The notes below the pieces were generated by a model. That model had not been told where the DNA came from and ran no database searches. It saw only the letters and a list, made by a program, of their open reading frames with translations. A DNA stretch of 38,761 nt, from NCBI GenBank assembly GCA_021776095.1, contig JAJFGO010000062.1, positions 1 through 38,761 on the forward strand, in the 5' to 3' direction. Source of the stretch: Kiloniellaceae bacterium (lineage in GTDB: Bacteria; Pseudomonadota; Alphaproteobacteria; Kiloniellales; J153). Each line of letters begins with the position of its first letter. Positions within the stretch are counted from its first letter, which is position 1. Positions 8,077 through 16,872 of the stretch are shown here, one piece after another. Both the position numbers and the translations under genes were made by a program.

Positions 8077-8945
8077 ACGCGCTCTCTGATCCGGGCGCCG
8101 AGCAGGCCCTGGGGCAGGAATGACAAGACTGCCAGGATAATCAGAAACGCGGCGGCGTCCTTATAGTCCGAGCTGATATACCCGGCGCCCATCGCTTCGG
8201 CGACGCCCACCAGCAGGCCGCCGACGATCGCGCCGACCGGGTTGCCCATGCCGCCGAGCATGGCCGCGGCGAAGCCCTTGAGGGCCAGCATGGTGCCGAC
8301 GTCGTAACTGGTCAGGGTGATGGGCGTGACCAGTATGCCGGCCAGGGCGCCGATCGCCGCCGACAGGGCGAAGCTGGACAGCATGACCAGATTGATATTG
8401 ATGCCCACCAGGCGGGCCGCCTGGCGGTTCTGCGCTGCGGCGAGTATCGCCTTGCCGAACAGGGTACGGCGGAAAAAGCGATGGAGCGCTATTACAATGA
8501 CGCCTGCCCCACCCAAAACCCACAGGCTTTGCGGCAAAAGCGTTGCGCCACCGATCAGAATCGGCTGTTCCCCTGAAAACGCCGGCAGGCGGTGGAGCTG
8601 TTTGTCAAACACCACCTGGGCTATGCCCCGCAGGAACACGGATGCGCCGATGGTGATGATGATTAGGGCGACGACCGAGGCGCCACGCGCTTGCTCGATC
8701 GCCAACTTGCAGAGGGCCGCGCCGACCCCCGCCGTGATGACGATGGCGAGCAGCGCGGCGATCGGCAGCGGGACGCCGGCCGCTGCCAAAAACACCGTGC
8801 ACATGCCGCCCAACATGACGAACTCGCCCTGGGCGAAATTGATCACGTCCGAGGCGCTGTAGATGATGGTAAAGCCGAGCGCGACCATCGCGTAAACGGC
8901 GCCTATGGTGATGCCCGAGAAAAGAAATTGCAGAAACTCGCTCAT
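8073..8945 (-). CDS. livH: LIV-type ABC transporter permease LivH (importer 1)
   Basis: LivH pairs with LivM in the inner membrane. The protein has 290 residues with about eight hydrophobic segments. The family motifs are SGITIGAVYAMVALGFTIIY at the N-terminus, INFAQGEFVMLGG after the first membrane segment, and LKGFAAAMLGGMGNPVGAIVGG near residue 220, the ATPase-contact loop. The ATG at 8945 lies 77 bases after the livK stop, beyond a strong hairpin, and its ribosome binding site is weak (CGGAACG). Confidence 0.93.
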   Translation of the reverse strand: MSEFLQFLFSGITIGAVYAMVALGFTIIYSASDVINFAQGEFVMLGGMCTVFLAAAGVPLPIAALLAIVITAGVGAALCKLAIEQARGASVVALIIITIGASVFLRGIAQVVFDKQLHRLPAFSGEQPILIGGATLLPQSLWVLGGAGVIVIALHRFFRRTLFGKAILAAAQNRQAARLVGININLVMLSSFALSAAIGALAGILVTPITLTSYDVGTMLALKGFAAAMLGGMGNPVGAIVGGLLVGVAEAMGAGYISSDYKDAAAFLIILAVLSFLPQGLLGARIRERV

Positions 8946-8974
8946 CGCCGTTCCGTGTTGTCAGACAGAAAGAT

Positions 8975-9015
8975 GGGTGCGAGCGGGCAGATCTGACCGA
9001 TCCGCCCGCCCACCC
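8975..9015 (-). promoter_or_regulatory. Strong intergenic hairpin between livK and livH (importer 1), likely attenuator or mRNA stabiliser
   Basis: Within the 77-base livK-livH gap, the minus-strand RNA can fold into a hairpin: GGGTG/CACCC at the base, a 1x3 internal loop, then GCGGGC/GCCCGC continuing through a G-U pair and GATC/GATC to a 5-base loop. The strand after it is pyrimidine-rich with a short U run. Such a hairpin after a binding-protein gene usually reduces read-through into the permease genes and protects the binding-protein message, giving excess LivK. Confidence 0.6.
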
Positions 9016-9022
9016 ACGAAAG

Positions 9023-10183
9023 TTACTTAACGAGCGTCCACTCGCCCTTGGCGATTTCCAGCATGCGGAACGCCGTAAGGTCGAGGCCGAGGTGGTCGCT
9101 GGCCGACATGTTGACCAAGCCGGCGGTGCCCATGAAGCCTTTGGTGTTCTCGATCTCGTCGCGGATCTTGCCAGGCTCCAGGCTGTTTGCGCGTTTGATC
9201 GCCTCGGCCAGGATGAACAAGCCATCGTAGGCATGGCCGCCGAAGGTCGAGACCGGCTCATTCCACTTGGCCTCGTAGGCCTTCTTGTAGTTGACGACGA
9301 TAGATTTCTGCGGGTCGTCGTCGGGAAGATTCTCTGCCACCAGCAAGGCCGAGGCGGGCAGGCGCACACCCTCGGAGGCGTCGCCGGCCAGTTCGATGTA
9401 CTTGCGCGACGCGACGCCATGGCTCTGATAGAGCGGCACATCGATGCTAAGTTGCTTGAAATTGGCGGTGACGATCGCCGGGCCCTGACCGAATCCCGGG
9501 TTCAAGACGGCCTGGACCCCCGCCGTGTTGCGGATATTGGTCAACTGCGGCGTCATATCGTTGTCCTTAGGCCCATAGGTTTCGTCAGCGAGGACTTCGA
9601 TGCCGTTTGCCTTGGCGGCGCTCAAGCATTGCTTCCGCATGGATTTCCCGAAACCTCCAGAGCCCGAGATTAGGCCGATTTTGGAGATTCCGCGTGCCGT
9701 CATGTCGCCGTAAATTTTCTGGCACGCCATGCGATCTGTGTGTGGGGTTTTGAAGGTGTATGGCTTGACCGGCTCGATGATGACGATGCCGCCGGCCAGG
9801 GAAATAAAGGGTATCTTCGCCTCCTCGAACAATGGGATCATGGCCATTGTCTCGCCCGTGCTCGAGCCGCCGACCATGGCGATGATGCCATCTTCTTCGA
9901 TCAGGCGAGTCGCGAAGGTTCGCGCCTTTGCGGCATCACCCGCCGAGTCGTATACGACTAACTCGATCTTTTGGCCGAGCAGGCCGCCCGCGGCGTTGAT
10001 CCGCTCGACGTACATCCTGAGCGTCTTATCCTCTGGATCGCCAAGGAACGATGCGCGACCGGTGACCGCGAGCACCGAGCCGATCTTGATATCGGCGGCG
10101 GCCTCGACCGCCCAACTCACTGTGGCCGCGATCAGCGCAGCCCCGGCGATAACGGACCTAAGTCCCATGAACGAACGTGTCAT
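9023..10183 (-). CDS. livK: LIV-type periplasmic substrate-binding protein (importer 1)
   Basis: This 386-residue protein is the periplasmic binding protein of the first LIV-type importer. A Sec signal peptide (hydrophobic core IAGAALIAATVSWAV, likely cleavage after EAAA near residue 30) precedes a type I periplasmic-binding fold starting IKIGSVLAVTGRASFLG and containing GAGG-type elements such as RINAAGGLLGQKIELVVYD (about residues 58-76), the family hallmark. The ATG at 10183 has GGGAGG 7 bases upstream. It heads livKHMGF, 149 bases downstream of the arylacetate-CoA ligase. The ligand is unknown; phenylacetate, phenylalanine or another aromatic acid is only suggested by the neighbours. Confidence 0.93.
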   Translation of the reverse strand: MTRSFMGLRSVIAGAALIAATVSWAVEAAADIKIGSVLAVTGRASFLGDPEDKTLRMYVERINAAGGLLGQKIELVVYDSAGDAAKARTFATRLIEEDGIIAMVGGSSTGETMAMIPLFEEAKIPFISLAGGIVIIEPVKPYTFKTPHTDRMACQKIYGDMTARGISKIGLISGSGGFGKSMRKQCLSAAKANGIEVLADETYGPKDNDMTPQLTNIRNTAGVQAVLNPGFGQGPAIVTANFKQLSIDVPLYQSHGVASRKYIELAGDASEGVRLPASALLVAENLPDDDPQKSIVVNYKKAYEAKWNEPVSTFGGHAYDGLFILAEAIKRANSLEPGKIRDEIENTKGFMGTAGLVNMSASDHLGLDLTAFRMLEIAKGEWTLVK

Positions 10184-10332
10184 AATGCGCCTCCCTCTAT
10201 GATACCTATCTGCTAAATCTGGATTTCACTGACGGTGCTTGCCCCGCCGGCTAGGCCGATCGGTTGCCCGCTCTTGCAGTCTCCTCTTTCCCTAACGCAA
10301 ATAAGTTTGCTTTCGCGATTGTCATGACGCCG

Positions 10333-11664
10333 TTATGCCTTGCCGCGCAGATCGCGGACCCGTACCGCCTTGCCCTGCGATCGAGGAACGTCCCCGGGAG
10401 GTAACACGATCACCCGGCAGGTTAGCCCGAGGCGTCCCTTTATGTGGCTCTGAATATCAGCACTAATCTTGTCGTGGCCGCCGGCCGCGACTTCGCCCTT
10501 GGTCTCAACTTCGATGGTCAAGGTGTCCATGGTGCCCTCGTGCTGCACCACCAACTGGTAGTGCGGCGCGATGTTGGGCCGTTCCAGCAGAACTGCCTCT
10601 ATCTGCGAGGGATAAAGGTTTACGCCGCGGATGATCAGCATGTCGTCGTTGCGCCCGGTTATGCGCATGATCCGCAGGTGGCTGCGGCCGCAGCGGCATG
10701 GCTCCGGATTGAGGCGCGTGATATCGCGGGTGCGATAGCGGATGACCGGTTGCGCCCACTTGGCCAAGGTGGTGATGACCAGCTCGCCCGCTTCGCCCAA
10801 AGGCAAGGGTTGACCCGACTCCGGGTCGATGACCTCGAACAGAAAGCAATCTTCCCAGCCGTGCAGACCGTCGCGCGCCTCGATGCATTCGCTGGCGACG
10901 CCCGGTCCGAGAATCTCAGACAGGCCATAGATGTCGACCGCCCGAATGCCCAGGCGCTCGTCCAGTTCTCTGCGCAAGGATTCGCTCCAGGGCTCGGCGC
11001 CAAAAATACCCACCGAAAGCGCGCCACCGCGGAGGTCGACGCCCTCTTGCTCGGCGACCTCCGCGATATTCAGGGCATAGGACGGGGTGGCCAAGAGAAC
11101 CCGCGCGCCGAAGTCTTTCAACAAAACGATCTGGCGCTCGGTAAAGCCGCCTGAGACCGGGGTCACGGTGCAGCCCAGGCGTTCCCCACCGTAGTGCGCG
11201 CCGAGCCCGCCGGTGAACAGGCCATAACCGTAAGCATTGTGTACGATGTCGCCTGGCCGTGCTCCGGCGCAGGCCAAGGAGCGGGCCATGAGACCGGACC
11301 AGACCTCCAGATCTTCGCGGGTGTAGCCGACCACGGTCGGCTTGCCGGTCGTGCCGGAGGAGGCGTGCAGCCGGATGACCTCTTCGCGCGGCACCGCGAA
11401 CATGCCGAAGGGATAGCCCTCGCGCAGGTCATTCTTGACCGTAAAGGGGAAGCGGACCAGATCCTCCAGGCTCTCTAACTGATCCGGCGTCACACCGGCG
11501 GCCGCGAAGCTGCGCTTGTAGTGATCGACGTTGGCATGGGCATGGTGCACGATACGTTTGAGCTTGTCGAGTTGTAGCGCGGCGATTTTGTCGCGCGACA
11601 GGACCTCAAGCTCGGGTTCGAACATGTAAGCGTCTCGTGTCATGGTGCACCCAGGCTTCCACAC
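10333..11664 (-). CDS. paaK: Phenylacetate-CoA ligase (PaaK/PadJ-type)
   Basis: An AMP-forming ligase of the PaaK family, expected to convert phenylacetate or a related arylacetate to its CoA thioester with ATP. The 443-residue protein has family length. The phosphate-binding loop is ASSGTTGKPTVVGYT (about 101-115), followed by the PaaK-specific AYGYGLFTGGLGAHYG, IYGLSEILGPGVASEC and the C-terminal GRNDDMLIIRGVNLYPSQIE segment. The GTG at 11664 lies 8 bases after GGGAGG and 14 bases after the iorB stop; an ATG at 11643 is the alternative but lacks a clear binding site. It is the last gene of the pad/ior operon, which argues for the anaerobic PadJ role instead of the aerobic Paa epoxide pathway: no paaABCDE is present. 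Confidence 0.9.
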   Translation of the reverse strand: MWKPGCTMTRDAYMFEPELEVLSRDKIAALQLDKLKRIVHHAHANVDHYKRSFAAAGVTPDQLESLEDLVRFPFTVKNDLREGYPFGMFAVPREEVIRLHASSGTTGKPTVVGYTREDLEVWSGLMARSLACAGARPGDIVHNAYGYGLFTGGLGAHYGGERLGCTVTPVSGGFTERQIVLLKDFGARVLLATPSYALNIAEVAEQEGVDLRGGALSVGIFGAEPWSESLRRELDERLGIRAVDIYGLSEILGPGVASECIEARDGLHGWEDCFLFEVIDPESGQPLPLGEAGELVITTLAKWAQPVIRYRTRDITRLNPEPCRCGRSHLRIMRITGRNDDMLIIRGVNLYPSQIEAVLLERPNIAPHYQLVVQHEGTMDTLTIEVETKGEVAAGGHDKISADIQSHIKGRLGLTCRVIVLPPGDVPRSQGKAVRVRDLRGKA

Positions 11665-11678
11665 ATATCTTGCCTCCC

Positions 11679-13127
11679 TTACGCCTCCGCCAGGCGATCG
11701 CCGTCCGGATCGTGCCGCGCCCGCTGGAGGAGCATGTCGACGTCACGCCGCAGATCGATGGGGTCGTCGCGCAGGCGCTCCGGCACCTTGGCGGTGAATG
11801 CCTCCAACTGCTCCAGTCCGCGGGCGCGCACCCGGCCATAGCCGCGCGCGAGCACGGCGAGTTCGGCCACGCGCTGGGCCAATTCCGGATCCTGCGCCGC
11901 ACACTGGCACACTGCCGCCAACCAGGCTTCGATCGCCGCCTCTTCGCGGGCATAGCGATAGGTACGCCGGCGCCAAGGCTTGAGCGAGGCCATGAGCTTG
12001 AGGGCCGCATAGCCCCAGGCGGAGGTGGTCGGAATACGCAGGCGCAGCCCGCCGACCGGGCCGGCCGTCGCGCCGGCCATGAGGCGGCGCCCAAGTGCCG
12101 GCGGCAACAGACTGGCCAGTTCCTCGCGCCCCGGCTTTAAGAAGTCCTTCACATGGAGCAGGCCGTCATGGCCCAGGGACAACTCCGCGCGAATTCGCGC
12201 CAAGCGGCCTGGGCGAGTCTTGAGCTGGGCGACGCGGATGACGTCCTCGAAACTCATCCAAGCGGCCAGACGCCGGGCGGTTTCGCCGACGAGCACCTTG
12301 CCGAGGCTGTGATCGGCCTCGTTTAGCGGCCCAAGACGACGCAGATAGGCGGCCGCGTAGTCGTGGTCCTGATAGTCGACCAGGCGGGCCAGGGCGTGAC
12401 CAAGGAGTGGGCGCAAGGCCGCAGGGTATGAGGCAAGGCCGTCATCGAAGCCGTCCGGTGCCGGCGCCAACTGGTCGGTCGCCTCCTCGGCCGGCATGCT
12501 GTGGGCGGCTTGCCCGTTGGCGTGCAGGCCAGCCTTGAAGTTGGCCAAGCTGGCGGCCACCGCCACGCCCTTTGTCTCGATTGCACCCCGGCACACCGCT
12601 TCATCCAAGGGCAGAATGCCGCTGCCGACGATCGCGCCCAACATGATCGCGTTGCCCGGTACACCCGGCCGCCCGGTCAGGGCGTCGACGTCGAGGCGGA
12701 CGACCTTGGCGGCCGCGCGTTCCAAGGGCGCGATCAAAGCTGGGAGGCCCAGGGCGCCATTGCCGGCGACGACCTTTTCAGCGGTGCTGAAAATCCGGTT
12801 GAGTGTGGTAATCACCGTTGTGCGCTCTGTGATTAAGCCTCGTTCCAGGGCGCGTCCGGCTTCGAGCGGCTCCATCGCCACCATCAGGTCGAGCCCGTCC
12901 TCATCGGGGAACAGGCTGAAAACCGGGCTGGGTGCGCCGTTCTTTTCGGGCAGGATCTCGAGGTAGTAGGTCGTCGCGCCGGTTCGCTGCGCCACGCCGG
13001 GTATCGAGGTGACCTGCGCCGGATAGCCGGCCTGATGTGCCGCCTCGGCCAGCCACTCGGCGAGCAAGCCGCCGCCCTGGCCGCCTAGGGCGGCGATCTG
13101 GACGCAGATCGGCTCGGCCCTGGTCAT
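11679..13127 (-). CDS. iorB: Indolepyruvate (2-oxoacid) oxidoreductase, beta subunit
   Basis: The small subunit of the TPP-dependent 2-oxoacid oxidoreductase, oxidising arylpyruvates (indolepyruvate, phenylpyruvate) to arylacetyl-CoA. The N-terminal 200 residues form the gamma-type domain of the pyruvate:ferredoxin oxidoreductase family (IAALGGQGGGLLAEWLAEAA, then SIPGVAQRTGATTYYLEI). The remaining 280 or so residues are the long C-terminal extension (DUF6537-like) seen in bacterial IorB; it makes the protein 482 residues, more than twice an archaeal IorB. The ATG at 13127 overlaps the iorA stop (ATGA). The open frame extends further upstream inside iorA, but that is a shadow. Confidence 0.87.
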   Translation of the reverse strand: MTRAEPICVQIAALGGQGGGLLAEWLAEAAHQAGYPAQVTSIPGVAQRTGATTYYLEILPEKNGAPSPVFSLFPDEDGLDLMVAMEPLEAGRALERGLITERTTVITTLNRIFSTAEKVVAGNGALGLPALIAPLERAAAKVVRLDVDALTGRPGVPGNAIMLGAIVGSGILPLDEAVCRGAIETKGVAVAASLANFKAGLHANGQAAHSMPAEEATDQLAPAPDGFDDGLASYPAALRPLLGHALARLVDYQDHDYAAAYLRRLGPLNEADHSLGKVLVGETARRLAAWMSFEDVIRVAQLKTRPGRLARIRAELSLGHDGLLHVKDFLKPGREELASLLPPALGRRLMAGATAGPVGGLRLRIPTTSAWGYAALKLMASLKPWRRRTYRYAREEAAIEAWLAAVCQCAAQDPELAQRVAELAVLARGYGRVRARGLEQLEAFTAKVPERLRDDPIDLRRDVDMLLQRARHDPDGDRLAEA

Positions 13128-15268
13128 GATGCGCCCATCCAGACCAGTAACCGGTCGTTCAATCGTGCCGCTAGGCGCCGGACCGGGCCCGGGTTGACCA
13201 GTCCTTCGGCCTTGTAGAAGGACGGACAAAGTTGCGCGGCCTGGGCGACCTCACCACACAGATCGCAGGCCGCGCAGGAATTGTCGACATGCGCTGTCGG
13301 ACCGTCTTTCAAGGGATCCTGCGTCGGCTTTAGGGTCAGCGACGGGCACCCGTTCAGGCGAATACAGGAATGATCGCCGGTGCAAACCTCCGCGTCGACG
13401 CCGTAGCGCTCCCGGCGTTCGGGCGCAGCGGCCTTCGGCGCGGCCAGGCGCTCCCGCCGTTTCTTGGCCAACATGCATTCGTTACCGGAAATGACCACAC
13501 GCAAGTTCGGCCCGCGCTGGTCCAGCGCCGCACGCAGCCCCGCCATGGTCTCCGTCAGGTCGTAGGAATCGACGCGGCGGATCCAGCTCACACCGATGCC
13601 GCGCAGGGTCTTCTCTATAGAAACCTGGCTCGGCTGACCGATTGGCGAGGCGCCCGTCGAGGGCACGTGTTGTTGCCCCGTTGCCGAAGCGTAACCGTTT
13701 TCCAGCACGATCAGGACCGCGTCCATGCCCTGCCACTGCGCGTTGACCGCGCCGCTAGTCAGACCATTGTGCCAGAAGGCGCCATCGCCCATGACGGCGA
13801 TCGTCGGCTGGTTCAGGGCGGCCGCGATCGGGCCGCCGCTGGCAAGGCTCAGACCGTAACCGACGACTGTGTTGCCGACATTCAGCGGCGCCAGGGCGGC
13901 GAAGGTTGAGCAGCCGATGTCGAGGGAGATGTGCAAGTGCCCGCGTTCGCGCATTATCAATTTTAGGGCTGTGAAGATTGGCCGTTCCGGACAACCCGTG
14001 CAGAAGCTCGGCGGCCGGGGCGGCAATGGTTGCGCCGCGGCGCGGGCCCGGGCCGCTTGCACATTTCCGGCGATGGCTGCGTTGCGCGCCAGGGCTGGCG
14101 CAACGATGTCCTTTGGCGCCGCGGCCGCAAGATAGGCGGCCAGGCCGGCGCGCACGACCCCGGCTATGTATTCGCCCGTGGTTGGGATTGTGTCCTTGCC
14201 GTACACGCGGCAGGACAGGCCCGCTTCCTGGGCGAAAGCGCGGACTTGGTTCTCGATCAAGGCCGGATGGCCCTCCTCGACCACCAGCACGCTGTCCTTG
14301 CCGGCAAGAAAATCCGTGATTTCCTCGGGCACTAAGGGATGGATGACGTTGAGCACCAGCAGCGGCACCTCACAGGCGCCAAAGCCATCCGCCAGGCCGA
14401 GCCGCGCCAGCGCGCGCATGACTACGCCGTATGTGCCGCCCTGCAGGATGACCCCGAAGCGGTGACCGGCACCAGCCATATGCTCGTTCATGCCGCGCTC
14501 TCGGATAAAGCGGCGCACCGCCGGCAGGCGTTGCTCGATCTTGGCCTGCTCGTCCGTAAAGCTGGTCGGCGGCAAGGGAATGCTTCGCCTGTCCGGCCCC
14601 GCCAACAGGGGTGCGTTACGGGTCTTCGTCGCCGACGGCCGGTTCTCCTTGCAGACAAAACTGCCGGTCATGTGACAGGCGCGGATGCGCAACGACATGA
14701 AAACCGGCAGGTTTCCGGCCTCGGACATTTCGAAAGCTTGCTCGGTCAGATCGACGATCTTCTGCATGTCATAGCGCGGGTCGATCAGCGGTATGGACGA
14801 CTTCATCGCCATTGAATGCGTGCGTTCCTGGATCACGCTGGCGCCTTCGCCGTAGTCCTCGCCGACTAGGACCAAGGCACCGCCGACCACGCCGCAGGAC
14901 GCGACGTTGGACAAGGCATCGGACGCCACGTTAGTGCCGACGATAGATTTCCATGTCACCGCGCCACGCAAAGGATAGCTGATCGAGGTCGCGAGCAGTG
15001 CCGCCGCCCCAGCCTCCGAGGCGGACTGCTCAAAATAGATGTCATAGGGCTTCAGTACTGTATCCCGCGCATCCGCGAGCACGTCCATCAGATGCGATAC
15101 CGGCGCCCCCGGATAGCCACCGACATAGGACACACCGGATTGCAACAGGGCCTTGGTTACGGCCAGGATCGTTTCGCCGTGAAAGACCTCGCCGTTGCCT
15201 AGCAGCAACTTCTCGGCATCGTGCACGAATGAGCGCTCGCGTGAGATCGCTTTGGCGCCAACGCTCAT
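13124..15268 (-). CDS. iorA: Indolepyruvate (2-oxoacid) oxidoreductase, alpha subunit
   Basis: The 714-residue large subunit carries the TPP site and Fe-S clusters. In order: the PorA-like pyrimidine-binding domain (GGYPGAPVSHLMDVL near residue 54), the TPP pyrophosphate domain with GDGAFWHNGLTSGAVNAQWQ and LENGYASATGQQ (GDG...N motif), a cysteine pair in FCTGCPERP, and a C-terminal ferredoxin domain with Cys at about 629, 635, 641, 665, 668, 671 and 681. The first cluster segment CTGDHSCIRLNGCP is the form typical for bacterial IorA. The ATG overlaps the upstream stop by 4 bases. It would produce phenylacetyl-CoA from phenylpyruvate; whether it can also take phenylglyoxylate is open. Confidence 0.92.
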   Translation of the reverse strand: MSVGAKAISRERSFVHDAEKLLLGNGEVFHGETILAVTKALLQSGVSYVGGYPGAPVSHLMDVLADARDTVLKPYDIYFEQSASEAGAAALLATSISYPLRGAVTWKSIVGTNVASDALSNVASCGVVGGALVLVGEDYGEGASVIQERTHSMAMKSSIPLIDPRYDMQKIVDLTEQAFEMSEAGNLPVFMSLRIRACHMTGSFVCKENRPSATKTRNAPLLAGPDRRSIPLPPTSFTDEQAKIEQRLPAVRRFIRERGMNEHMAGAGHRFGVILQGGTYGVVMRALARLGLADGFGACEVPLLVLNVIHPLVPEEITDFLAGKDSVLVVEEGHPALIENQVRAFAQEAGLSCRVYGKDTIPTTGEYIAGVVRAGLAAYLAAAAPKDIVAPALARNAAIAGNVQAARARAAAQPLPPRPPSFCTGCPERPIFTALKLIMRERGHLHISLDIGCSTFAALAPLNVGNTVVGYGLSLASGGPIAAALNQPTIAVMGDGAFWHNGLTSGAVNAQWQGMDAVLIVLENGYASATGQQHVPSTGASPIGQPSQVSIEKTLRGIGVSWIRRVDSYDLTETMAGLRAALDQRGPNLRVVISGNECMLAKKRRERLAAPKAAAPERRERYGVDAEVCTGDHSCIRLNGCPSLTLKPTQDPLKDGPTAHVDNSCAACDLCGEVAQAAQLCPSFYKAEGLVNPGPVRRLAARLNDRLLVWMGAS

Positions 15269-16872
15269 GGGACGACACTCCAGCCCGGCTTGGCGCCTAG
15301 TCCGCCACCGCCGACGCCTCGCTCCGGCGAATGGGCGATGGCGAATCCCTGGTTGTAAGATGCCCGGATGACCACGACGAATTTCAAGGCCCAGCCAGCC
15401 ATGGCTGCCAACAGCCCAGCGGTGGCAGCGGCCACCGTTGCGAAATCAGGCACCGCAAGCGCGCCAAGCAGCAGCAGTGCGGGCACGATATGGCCGACTC
15501 CCAGGAAACCAGGGTGCAGGCGTGCGATCTCGGCGAGCGTCCCGCTCGGCGCCGACCCGGACAAAGCCTGCCGATAGCGCCACCAGGCCCAAGCCCGCAA
15601 GCCGAGTCCTGCGAGTAGGAGGACGGCGGAGAGTGTCGTTGCCGTGGGCGCTGGCGTGGTCAGGATCGCGAGTACCACCAGGAACAGGCCCAAGCCTTCG
15701 CTCAATCCGGTGGCTACGATCAAAGGTACGATTTCGGCAACGCGCCAGGCCGGTATGCCGGCCAGTGCACGCAAAATGCGCGCCTGACAATACAGAAACC
15801 CCAAGCCGGCCAAGGCGGCGAGAAGCATCAGGGGCGCCGAGTCGAACCATGCGCCGGCAAGCGCCAAGGGGAAGAGGACCAGGCCGATGATGGATTCGCG
15901 GCTCATCCATGAGGTTTGCGGGTGGAACAACACATTGAGCGGTGCGCGGAACGGACGGCCGGTCTCGAACCAGACGCAGGTGAGACCGGCGCCGACAAGA
16001 GCGATCCCGAGCAACCCGAACGGCATGAGCGGCAATTCGAAGCCAACGGCGATGATTGTTGCCAGTAACAGCCCGGTCCCGGACCCGCCGCCGATGAAGT
16101 TGCCGGCGGCGCGCCAGTCCCAATGCCGCTGCTGCCAGGGTGCGACGCCACCAATGGCGCCGGTGCCGGTCGAGACGGCGTTGTGCGACGGACTGCTCGG
16201 TGTCGGTCCCCGCCCGGCCTCGGCCGCCGCCGCCCAGATGTAGTGAATGTTTGGACTGGTGCCGAGCTCTTCGTGCATGCCGAAGGTCTCGTTGTCGCGG
16301 ATCATCTGCGAGACATTGCTGTCTGGATTATCCAGGTCGCCAAAGTGCAGGGCATCGGCGATGCAGGAATTGACGCACGCGGGCGTTGCCGCCGGATCGA
16401 CGCCTGGGGTCAAGCCCTGCGCCAGGCCGTCGTCGATGCGCTCGATACAGAAGGTGCACTTCTGCGCGACACCGACTCGGGCCGGATCGCTGCGTTGCGC
16501 CTCGTTACGCGTCTTGCCCTCGCCGCCATAGGCATATCCGGGATCATCGACCTTGAAGCGTGCCTGATAGGGACAGGCCAGGGCGCAGCTTGCGCAGCCG
16601 ATGCACAGATCGTAGTCCATGGTGACCAGCCCGTCCTCGCGCTTCCGGGTCGCCGTCGAAGGACAGACCGGCACGCAGGGTGGATCGTCGCAGTGCATGC
16701 AGCCGACAGGCACGAAAACTCGGCTCACGTCCGGGAAAGCCCCCAGCTCGACGTCCAGGACACTGCGCCATTGCACGCCCTTCGACGTGGCGTTGCTGTG
16801 CTTGCAGGCGGCGGTGCAGGTTTGGCAGCCAACACATCGGCGTAGATCCGCGATCATGGCCCAGCGGGTCAT
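15265..16872 (-). CDS. Fused Fe-S and membrane-anchor subunit of a Pad-type molybdoenzyme (PadC-PadD-like)
   Basis: A 535-residue fusion. Residues 1-180 are a four-cluster ferredoxin of the DmsB/PadC type with 16 cysteines in four groups (13/16/19/23, 58/61/66/70, 90/93/96/100, 139/142/166/170). After a linker, residues 240-530 form about eight membrane segments of the DmsC/NrfD type. In phenylacetyl-CoA:acceptor oxidoreductase these functions are normally two proteins, PadC (electron transfer) and PadD (quinone-side anchor). The ATG overlaps the padB-like stop (ATGA) and its own stop overlaps the iorA start. Electrons from the molybdenum subunit would pass through the clusters to the quinone pool. 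Other quinone-linked molybdoenzymes share this architecture, so the Pad assignment rests on the neighbouring genes. Confidence 0.8.
   Translation of the reverse strand: MTRWAMIADLRRCVGCQTCTAACKHSNATSKGVQWRSVLDVELGAFPDVSRVFVPVGCMHCDDPPCVPVCPSTATRKREDGLVTMDYDLCIGCASCALACPYQARFKVDDPGYAYGGEGKTRNEAQRSDPARVGVAQKCTFCIERIDDGLAQGLTPGVDPAATPACVNSCIADALHFGDLDNPDSNVSQMIRDNETFGMHEELGTSPNIHYIWAAAAEAGRGPTPSSPSHNAVSTGTGAIGGVAPWQQRHWDWRAAGNFIGGGSGTGLLLATIIAVGFELPLMPFGLLGIALVGAGLTCVWFETGRPFRAPLNVLFHPQTSWMSRESIIGLVLFPLALAGAWFDSAPLMLLAALAGLGFLYCQARILRALAGIPAWRVAEIVPLIVATGLSEGLGLFLVVLAILTTPAPTATTLSAVLLLAGLGLRAWAWWRYRQALSGSAPSGTLAEIARLHPGFLGVGHIVPALLLLGALAVPDFATVAAATAGLLAAMAGWALKFVVVIRASYNQGFAIAHSPERGVGGGGLGAKPGWSVVP

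Noticed and set aside
10297-10310. GCAAA-TAAG-TTTGC hairpin in the gap between livK and the phenylacetate-CoA ligase
   Set aside because: Only five pairs and no U-tract; too weak to call a terminator or operator.
10333-11664. Reading the ligase as part of the aerobic paa (phenylacetyl-CoA epoxidase) pathway
   Set aside because: No paaABCDE, paaG or paaZ gene is present; the operon partners are a Pad-like molybdoenzyme and IorAB.
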